NCBI RefSeq assembly: GCF_958298935.1
Contig: NC_084927.1
Coordinates: 32,686,001-32,750,000 of the forward strand
Direction: 5' to 3'
DNA: 64,000 bases
Source of the DNA: Phragmites australis
Taxonomy: Eukaryota; Streptophyta; Magnoliopsida; Poales; Poaceae
Part shown: positions 49,301-59,130 of the stretch, piece by piece
How positions within the stretch are numbered: position 1 is the stretch's first letter
Layout of the letters: each line of letters begins with the position of its first letter
Made by a program: the position numbers and the translations under genes
Notes under the pieces: generated by a model
What the model saw: only the letters and a program-made list of their open reading frames with translations
Told to the model about the DNA's origin: nothing
The model's database searches: none

Positions 49301-51936
49301 GTTTATAACACGAACCGACAGTGATATTCTAATTAGCACTGTTGGTTCGTAACACGAACCAGTAGTGGTACCAGTTCATAAAAAGGCATGCCTTTAATAA
49401 CCAGTAGTGATACAAACCAGTAGTGATATCCCAAAAATCAACAGTGATACAAACTGGCAGTGATATCCCAAAAACCGTACGAATTTCTGCACCCGCCTGC
49501 TGAGCTTCTCCCGAGCACCTTTAAATATTTCACTCGATTGCTCTCGCTCTCACACTCAGTCTCTTCGATCCACCCTCTCCATTCCATCGCCACTGCCACC
49601 ACCACAATGGATCCGCCGCCTTCTTCTCCCACTCCGTCCACTCCATCGCCGCCTCCACCACCACCTCCACTGCCACCTTCTCCGGTCACGCCCCCACACC
49701 CGTGCCATCGTTCAACGATGAAGCGGAGGCCCCGCGCGGAGATCTCGGATGAGGCGCACTCCTCAGACTCCGACGAATCAGCGAAGTCCCCCCTTCGAGG
49801 ACGATGGCATGTGGGACTACTTCCTCGATGAACCAAAGGCGAAGAGACCCTGGAGCTTGGATGAGGAGGAGGAAAAAGAGGAGGAGGTGGAGGAAGAGGC
49901 CGGAGAGGAGGACGATTGTGACGGTAATGATGACGAGGACGATGACGACAGCAACGATTATGGCTTCTTCGTCGTCGTGGCCGACGCACGTGTTTAGGAT
50001 TTTTTGTGGACGGGGTCATGCATATCTTTTGTTTTTAGTGTACAATGATGGAGTTAATGACTTAATTACATATTAGTGTGATATAAATCAGTAATTCTGG
50101 AGATTATTAATATAAAGCTCAGTTAAATTATTATCTGCCTATTTAAATTTTAATTTTCCCCTTAGATTGAGTATCACTACCGGTTTATAGTTAGAACCGA
50201 CAATGATAAGTATATTAATCGGTAGAATCAGCTCAAAAACCGGAAATGATAGTTTGTATCACCGCCGATTCGTTACATGAACCGGTAGTGATATGTATAA
50301 TCACTGTCAGTTTTGTAGCCGGCAGTGATAATCCATAATTAATCACTTCCGGTTCAAAAACTAACAGTAATATAGTTTTTTTTGCTGGTAGTGATGATCT
50401 TTTCTGTAGTAGTGAGAAATGACAACATCTAGATAACTATAGAAAAACGACATTGGGGCGTTGCCCGCCGATCATCATAGCGCGCCTTCTGCCTTGAGGT
50501 GCTGAATCAAGCCAATTGCCATCATGGAGCTGTTCTTGAAGACGCGCTGGTTTCGCTCGCACCATAGCTTCCAAGTTGTGAGAATGACGAAGGAGTCGAA
50601 CCCCTTTCGGATCTCCTCTGAGGAGAGTGTTTTGCGGCTCTGCAGCCACCAATCCGCCAAGGAGCTGTTAGGAGTTGGCATGAGACGCCCGAGATCAACC
50701 TGGTGAAGGAGCCTGAGCCAGATTCCCTATTGAAGGCCCAACCAAGCAACAAGTGGGAGGTCGTCTCCGGAAGCTGAGCGCAGAGAGCGCATCCACTCAA
50801 AAGCTTCTGTTTATGAGTAGAGGTTGGCTGCTTCAACGTTCAGAAAAGAGCCTTTTTTCAAATGGTGAAAAATGGTTTTCATTCCACTAGCGTCCAATTG
50901 CTATCCTTGTTTATTTTCAAGCAATGTTCAGACTTCCATTACCATGTGCCATTTTTAGTCGTCACACCATAAACGACTGAGTAATTAAAGGTTCCCAATG
51001 TCTGGAGGCATGACATTGTTCAATTTCTTCAAAACAGATTCAAGTCAAAACATTTAACTGTAAAAGAACATCACGCGAAACTAAAAAACTAGCCTTCTTG
51101 GCTCGTTTGAAACTAAAAAGTCCGCGACAGCTACTGTCAGTGTTGTGTGACTTAACCATCCGTCATGATGCTGATGCACTGCTTTTTCCGTGGCATTTCT
51201 TGACAGGGAGATAGTCAGCACGTACTGCCGCGAGGTCCGGCTGCTCGGGCTCCGGCTTCTCGGCGCCATCTCCCTCAGCCTCGGACTCGAAGAGGACTAC
51301 ATCGAGAACGTGCTGGGCGAGCAGGAGCAGCACATGGCCGTGAACTACTACCCGCAGTGCCCGGAGCCGGACCTCACCTACGGCCTGCCGAAGCACACGG
51401 ACCCGAACGCCCTCACTATCCTCCTCCAGGACCCCAAAGTTGCCGGCCTCCAGGTCCTCAAGGACGGCGACCAGTGGATCGCCGTCAATCCCCGGCCAAA
51501 CGCTCTAGTCATCAACCTTGGCGACCAGCTGCAGGTACCTGATGATGCAGTTTTCTAATTGAGGCAATGTGTTCTGATGTGCTCTTTTATATAATGGAAA
51601 AATCGTTTCCGGCATCTGCACCATTTGGTGCACACAGCCTAGTCATGATGTGCTTATACGTGTAAGTGTGTACGCATCCAGGCCCTGAGCAACGGCGTGT
51701 ACAAGAGCGTGTGGCACCGCGCGGTGGTGAACGCGGCGCAAGAGCGCATGTCGGTGGCATCTTTCCTGTGTCCGTGCAACAGCGCGGTGATCAGCCCGGC
51801 GGGTAAGCTCGTCGCCGATGGGGACGCGCCCATGTACCAGAGCTACACCTACGACGAGTACTACAAGAAGTTCTGGAGCAGGAACCTGGACCAGGAGCAC
51901 TGCCTGGAGCTCTTCAGAGCCTCCCAGCTGCAGTAA
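37320..51936 (+). CDS. 2-oxoglutarate/Fe(II) dioxygenase, DMR6 / DMR6-LIKE OXYGENASE type (gene A)
   Basis: Exons 37320-37517, 37774-38021, 51207-51534 and 51682-51936 join to a 342-aa frame with GT-AG introns (phases 0, 2, 0) and no internal stop. The N-terminal DIOX_N domain includes IPLIDLASPDKQ and the VINHGIEEE motif at the start of exon 2. The catalytic jelly roll has NYYPQC (195-200), iron ligands H212, D214 (KHTDP) and H270 (WHRAVV), and the 2-oxoglutarate-binding R280-x-S282. Length and H212/D214 numbering match Arabidopsis DMR6. Family members hydroxylate salicylic acid (S5H/S3H) and dampen defence; some grass members act on flavanones, so the substrate is not settled. The exons are GC-rich. 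Intron 2 (13,185 bp) is full of transposons, and a copia LTR and a CACTA element flank the gene. All phases are kept, so I infer the gene is intact; expression is unknown. Confidence 0.88.
38162..39006. mobile_element. Non-autonomous CACTA-like element in intron 2
   Basis: The left end CACTACTAGAAAACATAG and right end (reverse complement CACTACGTTAGGATAGTG) bound 845 bp rich in subterminal GTAACACAT / ATGTGTTAC motifs in both orientations. Flanking triplets are ACG and ACT, so the 3-bp duplication matches at two of three positions. No coding capacity. Confidence 0.7.
38344..38670. repeat. Six tandem copies of a 52-58 bp unit
   Basis: The unit is GCTATAGGAACACATAATATG followed by CAGGAAAGCTGTAGAAAAGGTGTTA plus an A-rich spacer. 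It is repeated about six times with small variation, within the CACTA-like element. Two adjacent middle copies are nearly identical, suggesting recent unequal exchange or slippage. There is no spacer diversity, so this is not a CRISPR-like array. Confidence 0.8.
39007..39546. other. Intron DNA, nothing recognised
   Basis: AT-rich intron sequence between two transposons; no structure recognised. Confidence 0.5.
39547..39812. mobile_element. Stowaway-type MITE, degenerate
   Basis: The left terminus TACTAAGTTCCTCTGTTCTT then AAATAAATGTCGTTT matches the common grass Stowaway end (CTCCGTTCC..AAATAAATGTCGTTT). The right end AACAAAGAAAGTA is a decayed form of ACGGAGGGAGTA. AT-rich interior; TA present at both ends. 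Confidence 0.65.
39813..40573. other. Intron DNA, unresolved
   Basis: Contains a moderately complex stretch at 39960-40260, ending in a CTTATATAGTC TATA-like motif, that may be an LTR fragment. No domains or paired ends were seen. Confidence 0.35.
40574..40831. mobile_element. Stowaway-type (Tc1/mariner) MITE
   Basis: The left end TACTACCTCCAGCCACGAAT then GCATGACATTTTGGACAAG pairs with the right end, whose reverse complement reads TACTACTCCCTCCGGTCATA then AAACATGATGATTTGGACAAG. TA dinucleotides border the element. About 258 bp with an AT-rich interior. Confidence 0.8.
40832..42272. other. Intron DNA; GC-richer block split by solo LTR
   Basis: From about 41030 the sequence becomes GC-richer with open frames on both strands but no domains. 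It stops exactly at the solo LTR, and a similar composition resumes after 44946, so the LTR inserted into this block. The block could be a LINE 5' region or captured fragment; not resolved. Confidence 0.4.
42273..44941 (-). mobile_element. Solo LTR of a Ty3/gypsy (Tekay/Del-like) element
   Basis: The plus strand begins TGTGGGGAACCGTC and ends GAGATGTGACA. On the minus strand it starts TGTCACATCTCAAATTCTTA, a start typical of Del/Tekay LTRs. It is flanked by ACTCG (42268-42272) and ACTCA (44942-44946), a 5-bp duplication with one mismatch. Length is 2,669 bp with no gag or pol sequence, so it is the product of LTR-LTR recombination. The interior holds many CCGGAGTATCCGGG / CGGATAATCCG motifs at 43890-44410. 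Confidence 0.75.
44942..45962. other. Intron DNA, nothing recognised
   Basis: Mixed composition, no domain, no paired ends. Confidence 0.4.
45963..47500. mobile_element. Unclassified DNA element with repeated ACAGACG motifs
   Basis: Both ends (45980-46270 and 47260-47460) carry many copies of CAGACG / CGTCTGT-like motifs in both orientations, the subterminal pattern of plant class II elements. Between them a minus-strand frame at 46644-46955 encodes 103 aa of unknown type, preceded by CTCACC/AAACCCTAA repeats (47030-47120) that look like a captured 5' UTR. The exact ends are not certain; matching 3-bp duplications were not found. Confidence 0.45.
47501..47870. other. Intron DNA, nothing recognised
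   Basis: T-rich and G-rich short stretches; no structure recognised. Confidence 0.4.
47880..48871 (+). pseudogene. 5'-truncated LINE (zf-RVT end and 3' tail)
   Basis: The plus-strand translation includes DQYTAKSAYHVQFNG, VNMENKCK, a FAWTLI-like segment, GWPRQPSCMLCNGPMETGIH (zinc-binding zf-RVT, read across a frame change) and a C-terminal EWWK region. The 3' UTR ends with TTCAAGAAAAAAAATA (48858-48871), a short poly-A tail. Several stops and frameshifts. Reverse transcriptase proper is absent. Confidence 0.75.
49132..50414 (+). mobile_element. Non-autonomous CACTA element with 3-bp duplication AGA and gene cargo
   Basis: The right end in reverse complement is CACTACTACAGAAAAGATCA followed by TC. 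The left end TACTATTATATAAAAGATCA then TC matches it with four differences. AGA flanks both sides (49129-49131 and 50415-50417). Subterminal regions carry repeated CGGTAGTGAT / ATCACTACCGG motifs. The interior is GC-rich and encodes the cargo ORF. Confidence 0.85.
49607..49997 (+). pseudogene. CACTA cargo: Pro-rich/acidic protein, broken by a frameshift
   Basis: An ATG at 49607 opens a frame with a Pro/Ser-rich N-terminus (residues about 2-37), a basic patch (MKRRPRAEISDE) and an acidic Ser segment (SSDSDES). At a six-C run (49788-49793) the frame that continues the protein-like sequence changes. The downstream part has FEDDGMWDYFLDEPKAKRPW, then a long Glu/Asp tract and a stop at 49997. A promoter-like CCTTTAAATATTTC lies at 49520. 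No known family is recognised; it may be the element's accessory protein or a captured host gene. Confidence 0.5.
50418..50880 (-). pseudogene. LINE zf-RVT C-terminal fragment
   Basis: Minus-strand reading gives LLSGCALCAQLPETTSHLLL (zinc-binding motif), DWWLQSRKTLSSEEIRKGFD, and WKLWCERNQRVFKNSS, the conserved C-terminus of plant L1 reverse transcriptase ORFs. It is cut by the neighbouring CACTA element at 50414. Frameshifts are present. Confidence 0.8.
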
Positions 51937-52180
51937 CTATTTTGCACCCTCGAGACTTGCTCGAACCAGTTTGCTTGGCTTGTTATATCTACGCCGTCCG
52001 GCAGCATTTCGGGCGGAATGCCCCGATTTTATCGTTTCCTTGTGGTTTGTATGCTTGTCCTAGTCATCTTTTCTTGTACCTCCAGGAAAACCATGCTTGT
52101 CCTAGTCATCGTTTCCTTGTGTTGTGTTATATTAACAATTCTATCACTTAAATTCTAAAACTTATATATTTCTGAACAAA
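51937..52180 (+). other. 3' flank / 3' UTR of gene A
   Basis: 244 bases between the stop codon and a CACTA insertion. They contain a short imperfect repeat (GCTTGTCCTAGTCATC, twice, near 52051 and 52093). No clear AATAAA was found, so polyadenylation may use a variant signal here or a site in the transposon. Confidence 0.5.
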
Positions 52181-54300
52181 CACTTTGTAAAAAAGGGACA
52201 AAGAAGACACATAAGTGACGGGTCATTACATGACTCATCACTTATGTTGTCTCAAATCGAGATAAGGTATTTACTTGTTACAGATAACAGATAATAAGTG
52301 ATGTGTCGTAATATCACCCGTCACCTATAACATAAGTGATGCAGATCTTTCTGCATTAGTTATAAGTGATGGGTCGTAACATAAAGAAGAAAAAGAGAGC
52401 TGAGAAGAAAGGCTCTAAGAAGAACCTATCGAAGATGTCAAAGGCTATTATAACGCGAAGAAGTTCACGGACATTGAAGCAACGTGGACTAGTACCAACA
52501 CAAAATTTCAATATGGGAAGCCCATGATGAAGATAGATGGCCTAGCATGAGCGGGACAAGTATTTGTTGACTTGTATAATTACTACATGCATGCTTCTAG
52601 AGACAGCAATGCCATATCCATAGTCGTACAATACAAACCACGACACCTCTTAAGTGATGATGACGGCTACTTCATTGTGGGTTTCAATGACTTATACGAC
52701 CTCTTCAACCTTGATGGCTGAACGTTTCATTATTATGAATCTTCACATTGTAAGTGCATTGAAATTGAATATTCATTAATTAATACTACTAAGTCTTGAA
52801 TCTACAACATATCTGTAGACACTTGATAAAAAAACAAAGAAGAATAAAGATTCCATCGCATGTCTTGACCCTGAGGCTATTACAATATCGGCCATACAAC
52901 TTCACCCGGTTTACGTTATGGACCATGTGGTCAGTGCAATGTAACAATATTCCAAAATACAGTACCTGATGAACGCCTATAACACCGGTGGCTATTGAAT
53001 CTTACTGGTCATTTGCCTCAAGTGGGACTTGGTGTTCTACCTCGACTCATCAAGATCAGTAGGACGAAAAGGCAAACCTGGAGAGCGTGATAACAATGCT
53101 GTAAAAGGAATGCTTGATGCGTAAGTTTTGTCTTAGTTTACATATTTAACTTTTCTAACATTCAATTGCTCCCTAATCGATCCATCCTTATACAGGGTTT
53201 TTGACAAATATATTCAAGCTCAACCTGACTATGATGTGAAAGCCGGTTGCAGACTGACACATAAGGCCGAGTTCGCTGTAAATGCTACCTAACAGAATAT
53301 CAAATGCTCTTTGTTGTTGCTTTTTTCCTTTTTATCTAACACTAAATTTTCTTTCCATCAGTGCTACCAACAACCACCGAACAACATCGGTGGATTCTAT
53401 GTTGCGTGAAACATGCTCCGCATGAAGAATTTCAAATCCTCCGATGTAAGTTCAATACGAGATTATTCATAACTAATTTCAGTAATTAGTTTAATTCCAT
53501 TATAACATGATATTGGTTACGCGTCAAATTATTCAGGAATTTGACGCTCTATTTTTCAACGACGGTGCACTTCCGGAGATTCGACGACAAATCACAGAGT
53601 TCTTGGTGGCTAAAGTTATAAGCCCACACGACGAGTTCCACTATAGAATCCCTAGGTTATGAGGTCTTATATATGTAATATGAGTTGATCATAACTTTAT
53701 AATATTTGTGATTCTATAATGAATTAATTGAAACTTTGTAACTTTTGTGATTATATGATGAAACGAGTTCTTATATGTGTGTTTGTCAATATAGATTTGG
53801 ATGTGTTGCTGTTGTTTATAGGGAGAAGATGACTGCTAAATCCTGGCTATCCCCCAGGATGCAGCCTGGAAACAGGATATTCCCATACGGTAAGATACAT
53901 ATAAGTGACGGGTAATCTAATTACCCGTCATTTATATTAAATATAAGTGACAGGTAATTATGTATTCCTCCCAGCACATGGGTGACAGATATAAATGATG
54001 GATAACCTAGTTACCCGTCACTTATGTTAGGATATAAGTGACGGGTTAAGATGTTACCTGTCACTTATGTTAGGACATAAGTGACGGATGAAGAAGTTAC
54101 CTGTCACTTATGTCTATCACCCCAGCACATAGGAGATGCTCATAAGTGACAGGTAACGGTATGACCCGTCATCGATGACATCATTTGGGGTGACACGTCA
54201 CCAATGACTAGTCATCAGTGACGCGTTCGGGGTGACAGGTGTGGTACCCGTCACCCATTAGCATTATTACCCCTCACCCATGAGCTTTTTTCACGTAGTG
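52181..54300 (+). mobile_element. CACTA element with 3-bp duplication AAA, downstream of gene A
   Basis: The left end CACTTTGTAAAAAAGGGACA and right end (reverse complement CACTACGTGAAAAAAGCTCA) are imperfect inverted repeats. AAA flanks both sides (52178-52180 and 54301-54303). Subterminal blocks (52200-52380 and 53900-54290) hold about twenty ATAAGTGACGGGT-like repeats in both orientations. The 2,120-bp element encodes a decayed Ulp1-like protein but no transposase. Confidence 0.88.
52420..53661 (+). pseudogene. Degenerate Ulp1/C48 protease-like gene in the CACTA element
   Basis: Five exon-like blocks with GT-AG boundaries: about 52420-52748, 52820-53120, 53197-53280, 53363-53446 and 53538-53661. 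Translation contains EATWTSTNTKFQYGKPMMKI, then ACLDPEAITISAIQLHPVYV, then TGGYXILLVICLKWDLVFYL and QQPPNNIGGFYVAWNMLRM. This layout matches the cysteine-protease-like proteins of plant CACTA elements, where W-I-L, a later Asp and a D-C-G box hold the catalytic His, Asp and Cys. Here the His position is Tyr, and the D-C-G box reads N-I-G-G, so the nucleophile is lost. In-frame stops in blocks 1 and 2 confirm decay. Confidence 0.6.
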
Positions 54301-54428
54301 AAAGGAAGTGATGTAATTTCATGTATTATATAAATTCAACTCTATTTGTACCTATTGTTGCCATGCCTACCATTAACTAATCATAGGTTTATTAGTCCAT
54401 GTCTAGTTGCTACCAAAACTTCATCAGA

Positions 54429-55989
54429 CGAGAAACTCATACATGGGCTCTCGCATTGCTCCCCTGAGGGGAGACTTGAGGGCGACACAGACCCCACCCA
54501 CTAAGTCCGCTCCCTATTGGCTTAGTCGCAGCTACCGCAGCCAGCGTCGGCTGGCAATAGTGGTGGTGGATCTCGCAGTGAGCATATGTGGTTTCTTCTC
54601 TCCCCCGAGCTCCCTCCTTTCCTCTCCTTCCCCCCGGTGGTTGTACTCCATCATGGCAAAATATGAGCTTCCATGTCTTTGGTTGGATGGATCTAGGCAT
54701 CCTAGGGCCTGATCTACTCACGACGGTGGTGGATCCGCCCTTTAGGGTCCGGATCTAGGCTCCACCTGTCCTGGCTGGCCACCCTTAGGTCAGCTGGCTC
54801 GATCGATAGCCTCGGCAGGGTGGATGGCATCCTCTGTGGCCGACAGGGCTCTGGGAGTCTCTGCCGGTTGGCAGCTCTATTGCCCCCTGGTCCGTTGCGC
54901 TTGTTGCCCCCTCACCCCTTGAGAAGCATCACCCCGGCGGCTCAGGGCCATTGGTGGGGAGGCTGCTCAACCTCTTGTCGCTGACCGCTGGCCACTGCTC
55001 CTCCCCCGGGATTTGTCCTTCTGGCCCGCAGGTCTCCTCGGTGCAGTGTTTGGCGGTTAGGTGGTGGGAGTTCATGATGCTGCTACGCTCTGGCATGGCT
55101 TTGGCATCGTCAACGTCCTGGCGACTGCACTACTCTACCCTACCCATACCCCCCCTTAGCCTGGGCTGCTCCCGGCTTCTCCCCTCCTTTGCGGGGGCAC
55201 CTGGTGGGGCTGCAGGGTCTCCGGCTCGGGGGAGGAGTTGAGATGGTGTGGCTACAAGATCTGCTGGTTGTTGGGCCCTGGCGTGGTCTTTCTTGGCTTC
55301 TGCCATCTTGCGCGGACATTGGGGCGGAGGAGTTGTGGGTGAAAACCTTGCCCAGTTGTGTATCAGTGATGATGATGTTGGCATCCTTGGGTGTCATCTC
55401 CTTCCTTAAGGCATCATTGGGGTGACTCCTCACCCCTTGTGGCTCCTCCAAGTGAAAACCCTAACCGGCTCTTCGGTCGAGCGACGACGGCGTCATCGTC
55501 ACTCCCTTCTTGAAGGCGTCACCTCAGATGCTCACTGCGCTCTTTGGTGTCTACATGTTTCTTTTGTAGGTTGACCCCTACGTCCTCTAGTTGTTGATAG
55601 CTTTCCTTCTTGATCGACACTTGTCAACTACTGCAATTGTCTGATGCGTGCTCCTCCGAAGCAATGCATTGTTGGCCTATTGGTGAGAAGATGTGCAGTG
55701 TGGGAGAAGGGCTCCGCCAACCAAGTTGAGTTGAGGGGCCAATTAGTTGATTGGTTAGTGTGCAAGTTGAGTTAGGTTGGATTTGTCAGTTTGTTTCGTT
55801 GCGTCTTTTGGTTGGGCATCTTTTGTCGATTAGAGGCCGTATTGTCGTTTCAGGGTCGTCAACTGGTTTGATGCTCCTAAACAATACTTTCATTACACGG
55901 TTTTCGGATATGGTTTCCCTCATAAACTAGACCAACTCTTTTCTTCTATTATAAAATCGGTCACGTAACGTCCTTTCGAGAGAAAAAAT
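54429..55989 (+). mobile_element. LINE-like non-autonomous retroposon with 10-bp target duplication
   Basis: CTTCATCAGA occurs immediately before (54419-54428) and after (55990-55999) the segment. The segment ends TCCTTTCGAGAGAAAAAAT, a short poly-A-like tail like that of grass L1 elements. The interior is GC-rich and has no reverse transcriptase, so it was copied in trans or lost its ORFs. Open frames at 54407-54712 and 54951-55241 have no domains. Confidence 0.7.
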
Positions 55990-55999
55990 CTTCATCAGA

Positions 56000-57470
56000 T
56001 GGTTCAGGGGAGTCCCACCTTGGTATAAGGTTTTCAAGTCCACAATCCACTTATTGCTATTTAGATTAATAGATTTGCTATTTATCCGTCATCAGATTTT
56101 GTCCCCTCAAATCTGTCTAATTTTCCACCTTGTGGTAAGATGATTGAGTTTTTGTTGGATATCTAGGGTACTGGTTTTGGATCCACGTCCGCAACCCGCT
56201 ATCACATGGAGGATACTCGGCTTTGTATTTGACTCCTCAATTTCCACACCCATATCTCTCCAGTCTCTCTCAACCGGCTCTCTCTCTCTCTCTCTCTTCC
56301 CTCGATTGCCTTTCCCCTTCTTGAAGCGACATAGAGGAGAAATATTCCCCATCCCGTTCTCCTTCATAGACACAACAATTCCCTTTCTCTTCAAGGTGCG
56401 ATTTCAAGCTCTTTACTTTGATTTGGTACTCGATCTATTCGATTTGTTCAACAATTAACCGATTCTCCGGTCATATTTTGTTCATTTCTATATGTTAGGG
56501 TTTGATTTGTGTGGGGGGATCGAGGTCTGGGGGTGAGGATTCAAGGTTGATTTGCACTTGGGTGAGTTCAAAATGAATCGCGTTATGTGTTATTCTTATT
56601 GATGTTAAGTGATTCATCCATTTCACCAGCGAGTTTTGATTTTCTTTCTTTGTGTCAGGGTTTCATTTGGTGTGTGCGTGGGTTGGGGTGATTGAAGCGT
56701 GGACTAATTCAAGGTTGATCTGAACTGAGGTGAGTTTAAAAATGAATCACATGATTTGTTCTATTTGTTGAATATTTGCTCCGATATTTATTTGATTATG
56801 TAGGGATAGTTTGTGCTATGTTAAAGGTTTTGGATGTGTTTCGGGAAGGAAGTCCGGTAGAAGAATCGAGCAGTTTCAGTCCCTATTTTGGTGGTGAGTC
56901 TTATGCTTCTGGTCTTCTGCTTGTAGGGAGCTCGGTGAAGGAATCAAAGCAGTAGCCTGTTGTAGTTTTGTGGTAGATTCATTGCTTTTTGTCTTGTTTC
57001 TTTGTTCGATTGAGCCATACTAGATTACATTTCACTTGTCTATGCAAACTCGTAGGTTACTATTTTATCTATGTACTTTTTTCATTGGCTTGATCACTAT
57101 TTTGTTTTTTATGGCCCCTGATCCCCTACACTAATCTATGTGTGAATGTGTTAGTTGCTCAATAGCCTATGGTATCTTATTATGTACTTAACTAGTTGGA
57201 GAAAATATTTTCATAATCTGTGTATATACAGTCTTTTCACTTCTCTTCCATGTTTGCCATTATGTTGTTCTGCATTTTCAGTAGGTCTATATAAGTAGTG
57301 CTTCACCTTTTTTTTTTCTTGAGGCTTGGTAAGTTGTCTAAAATACTTGTTTTGCTAAACGTACCATTTTTGCTGGACATTAACTAATTTGTGCTTAAAT
57401 ATGTTATTTAGTTATGAGGTACTTTGTTTTTTCTCTTTAATTAATTTGTGTCTTTTCTTTTATAATTTAT
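56000..57470. other. T-rich non-coding DNA resembling a 5' UTR/intron
   Basis: Contains a CT-rich leader-like stretch (56260-56310), then repeated AAGGTGCGATTTC / TTCAAGGTTGAT motifs with GGGTTTGATTTG (56500-56720), as in long 5' UTR introns. No coding exon follows, so I do not call a gene. It may belong to an unidentified transposon together with the pyrimidine tract. Confidence 0.4.
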
Positions 57471-57752
57471 GTATACCTCTTTCTCTATCTATATATTTCT
57501 ATCTATTTCTCCATTTCTAGAAACATAGATATATATGTCTATGCTTGTATTTATACTTTTCTGTCTGTATTTCTATCTGTATCTCTCTATATCTATCTTT
57601 ATCATTCTCTCTGCATTTCTCTCTTTATCCTCCCCTCTCTATTTTTATACCCCTTTCTATTTTTCTTTCTCTATTTGTATCTCTCTCCCTATGCCTTTTT
57701 TCTCTATTTTCTTATGGCCAATTTCTTCTTTGTCCCTCTCTTTCTATTTGTA

Positions 57753-57815
<63 letters not shown>

Positions 57816-58708
57816 GTTTCTCTCTTTTTCTCTATGTATCATTCTTCTTCTATCCCTCTCTCTTTTTCTCTATAAATGTCCCTCTCTATGTCTTTCTTTA
57901 TGTATTTTTTCTCTATAAATCTCTCTCATCTCTTTATGAATTTTTCTCTATAAATGTCCCTCTCTATTTCTTTCTTTATGTATTTTTTCTCAGTAAATCT
58001 CTCTCTCCCCCCATCTATCTCTATCTCTCTGTCTTTCTATGTCTCTATTTCTTTCTATCTATCTATCTATTTCTCTCCCCCCCCCCCTCTTTTGTATATA
58101 TCTTTCTATCTCTTTGTCTATCTCTCTATCTCCCTCTCCCTCTATTTCTTTCTCTTTCTTTATCTCTCTTTCTCTATGTATTTTTATTTATGTATCTCTC
58201 TCTATCTCTTTCTCTTTCTCTATCTATATCTCTCTATATGCCTTTCTTTCTCTATATGTATATGTATATATGTGTCTATATATGTGTGTGTCTTTATATA
58301 TGTATAGATGTATGATTCTACCTCTCTGTCTGTTTTTATCTTTCTCTATTTGTATGTTTCTCTCTCTTTTTTTCTATCTGTATTTCTCTATATGTATTCT
58401 CTGTTAATGTGTTGCCCCCTCTCTCTCTCTAATTCTATCTCTGTGTGTGCCTTTGAGATATATGTATATCTTTCTCTCTCTCTCTATAGGTATTTCTCTC
58501 TATATGTTTCTCTTTCTTTCCTTCTCTATTTCCCTCTGTATCTCTCTCTTTATCTTCTCTCTGTCTATTTCTCTATCTATTTTTGTATGTATTTTTTTAT
58601 GTTTAAAATCTTACTCTATGTATCTCTCTCTTTCTGTCTCTCTTTCTCTCTGTATGTATCTCTCTTTCTGTCTCTTTGTTTCTCTCTATTTCTCTATATG
58701 TATTTCTG

Positions 58709-58773
<65 letters not shown>

Positions 58774-59097
58774 TTCTCTCTGTATGTATGTATTTGCAAA
58801 AATTCATTTAGGTATTGTGTGGGTACCTAAAGGTACCTGCTCAACGTAGGTATAGGGGTATAAAGGCTGATCCAAAATTATTGCTGCAGCTATATATTCT
58901 CTATATGTTTCTTTTTCTTTCCTTCTCTGTATCTCTCTATTTTTGTCAATCTTTATCTATATTTCTCTCTATTTCTCAATATGTATTTCTCTATATGTTT
59001 TTCTCTCTGTCTATTTTAATATTAACCTTCTCTTTTATCTGTCAACAGATAATTCTCTACTTCTCTGTTTATCTCTCTCTGTGTGTTAATAAGTTAT

Positions 59098-59130
<33 letters not shown>

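Larger units (their letters stand above)
38022..51206 (+). other. Giant intron 2 of gene A (13.2 kb, transposon-filled)
   Basis: Donor GTAAGC at 38022 and acceptor TTGACAG ending at 51206. The codon split is AA|G (Lys149), the same position and phase as in gene B, where the matching intron is only 313 bp. Within it lie a CACTA-like element, two Stowaway MITEs, a gypsy-type solo LTR, an unclassified element with ACAGACG repeats, a LINE, a CACTA element with cargo, and another LINE fragment. Each is listed separately. Confidence 0.85.

Noticed and set aside
37320..51936. Idea that gene A is split into two dead fragments by the insertions
   Set aside because: Exon boundaries, phases and the split Lys codon are all preserved and no stop or frameshift was found in any exon; a long functional intron is the simpler reading, although expression is untested.
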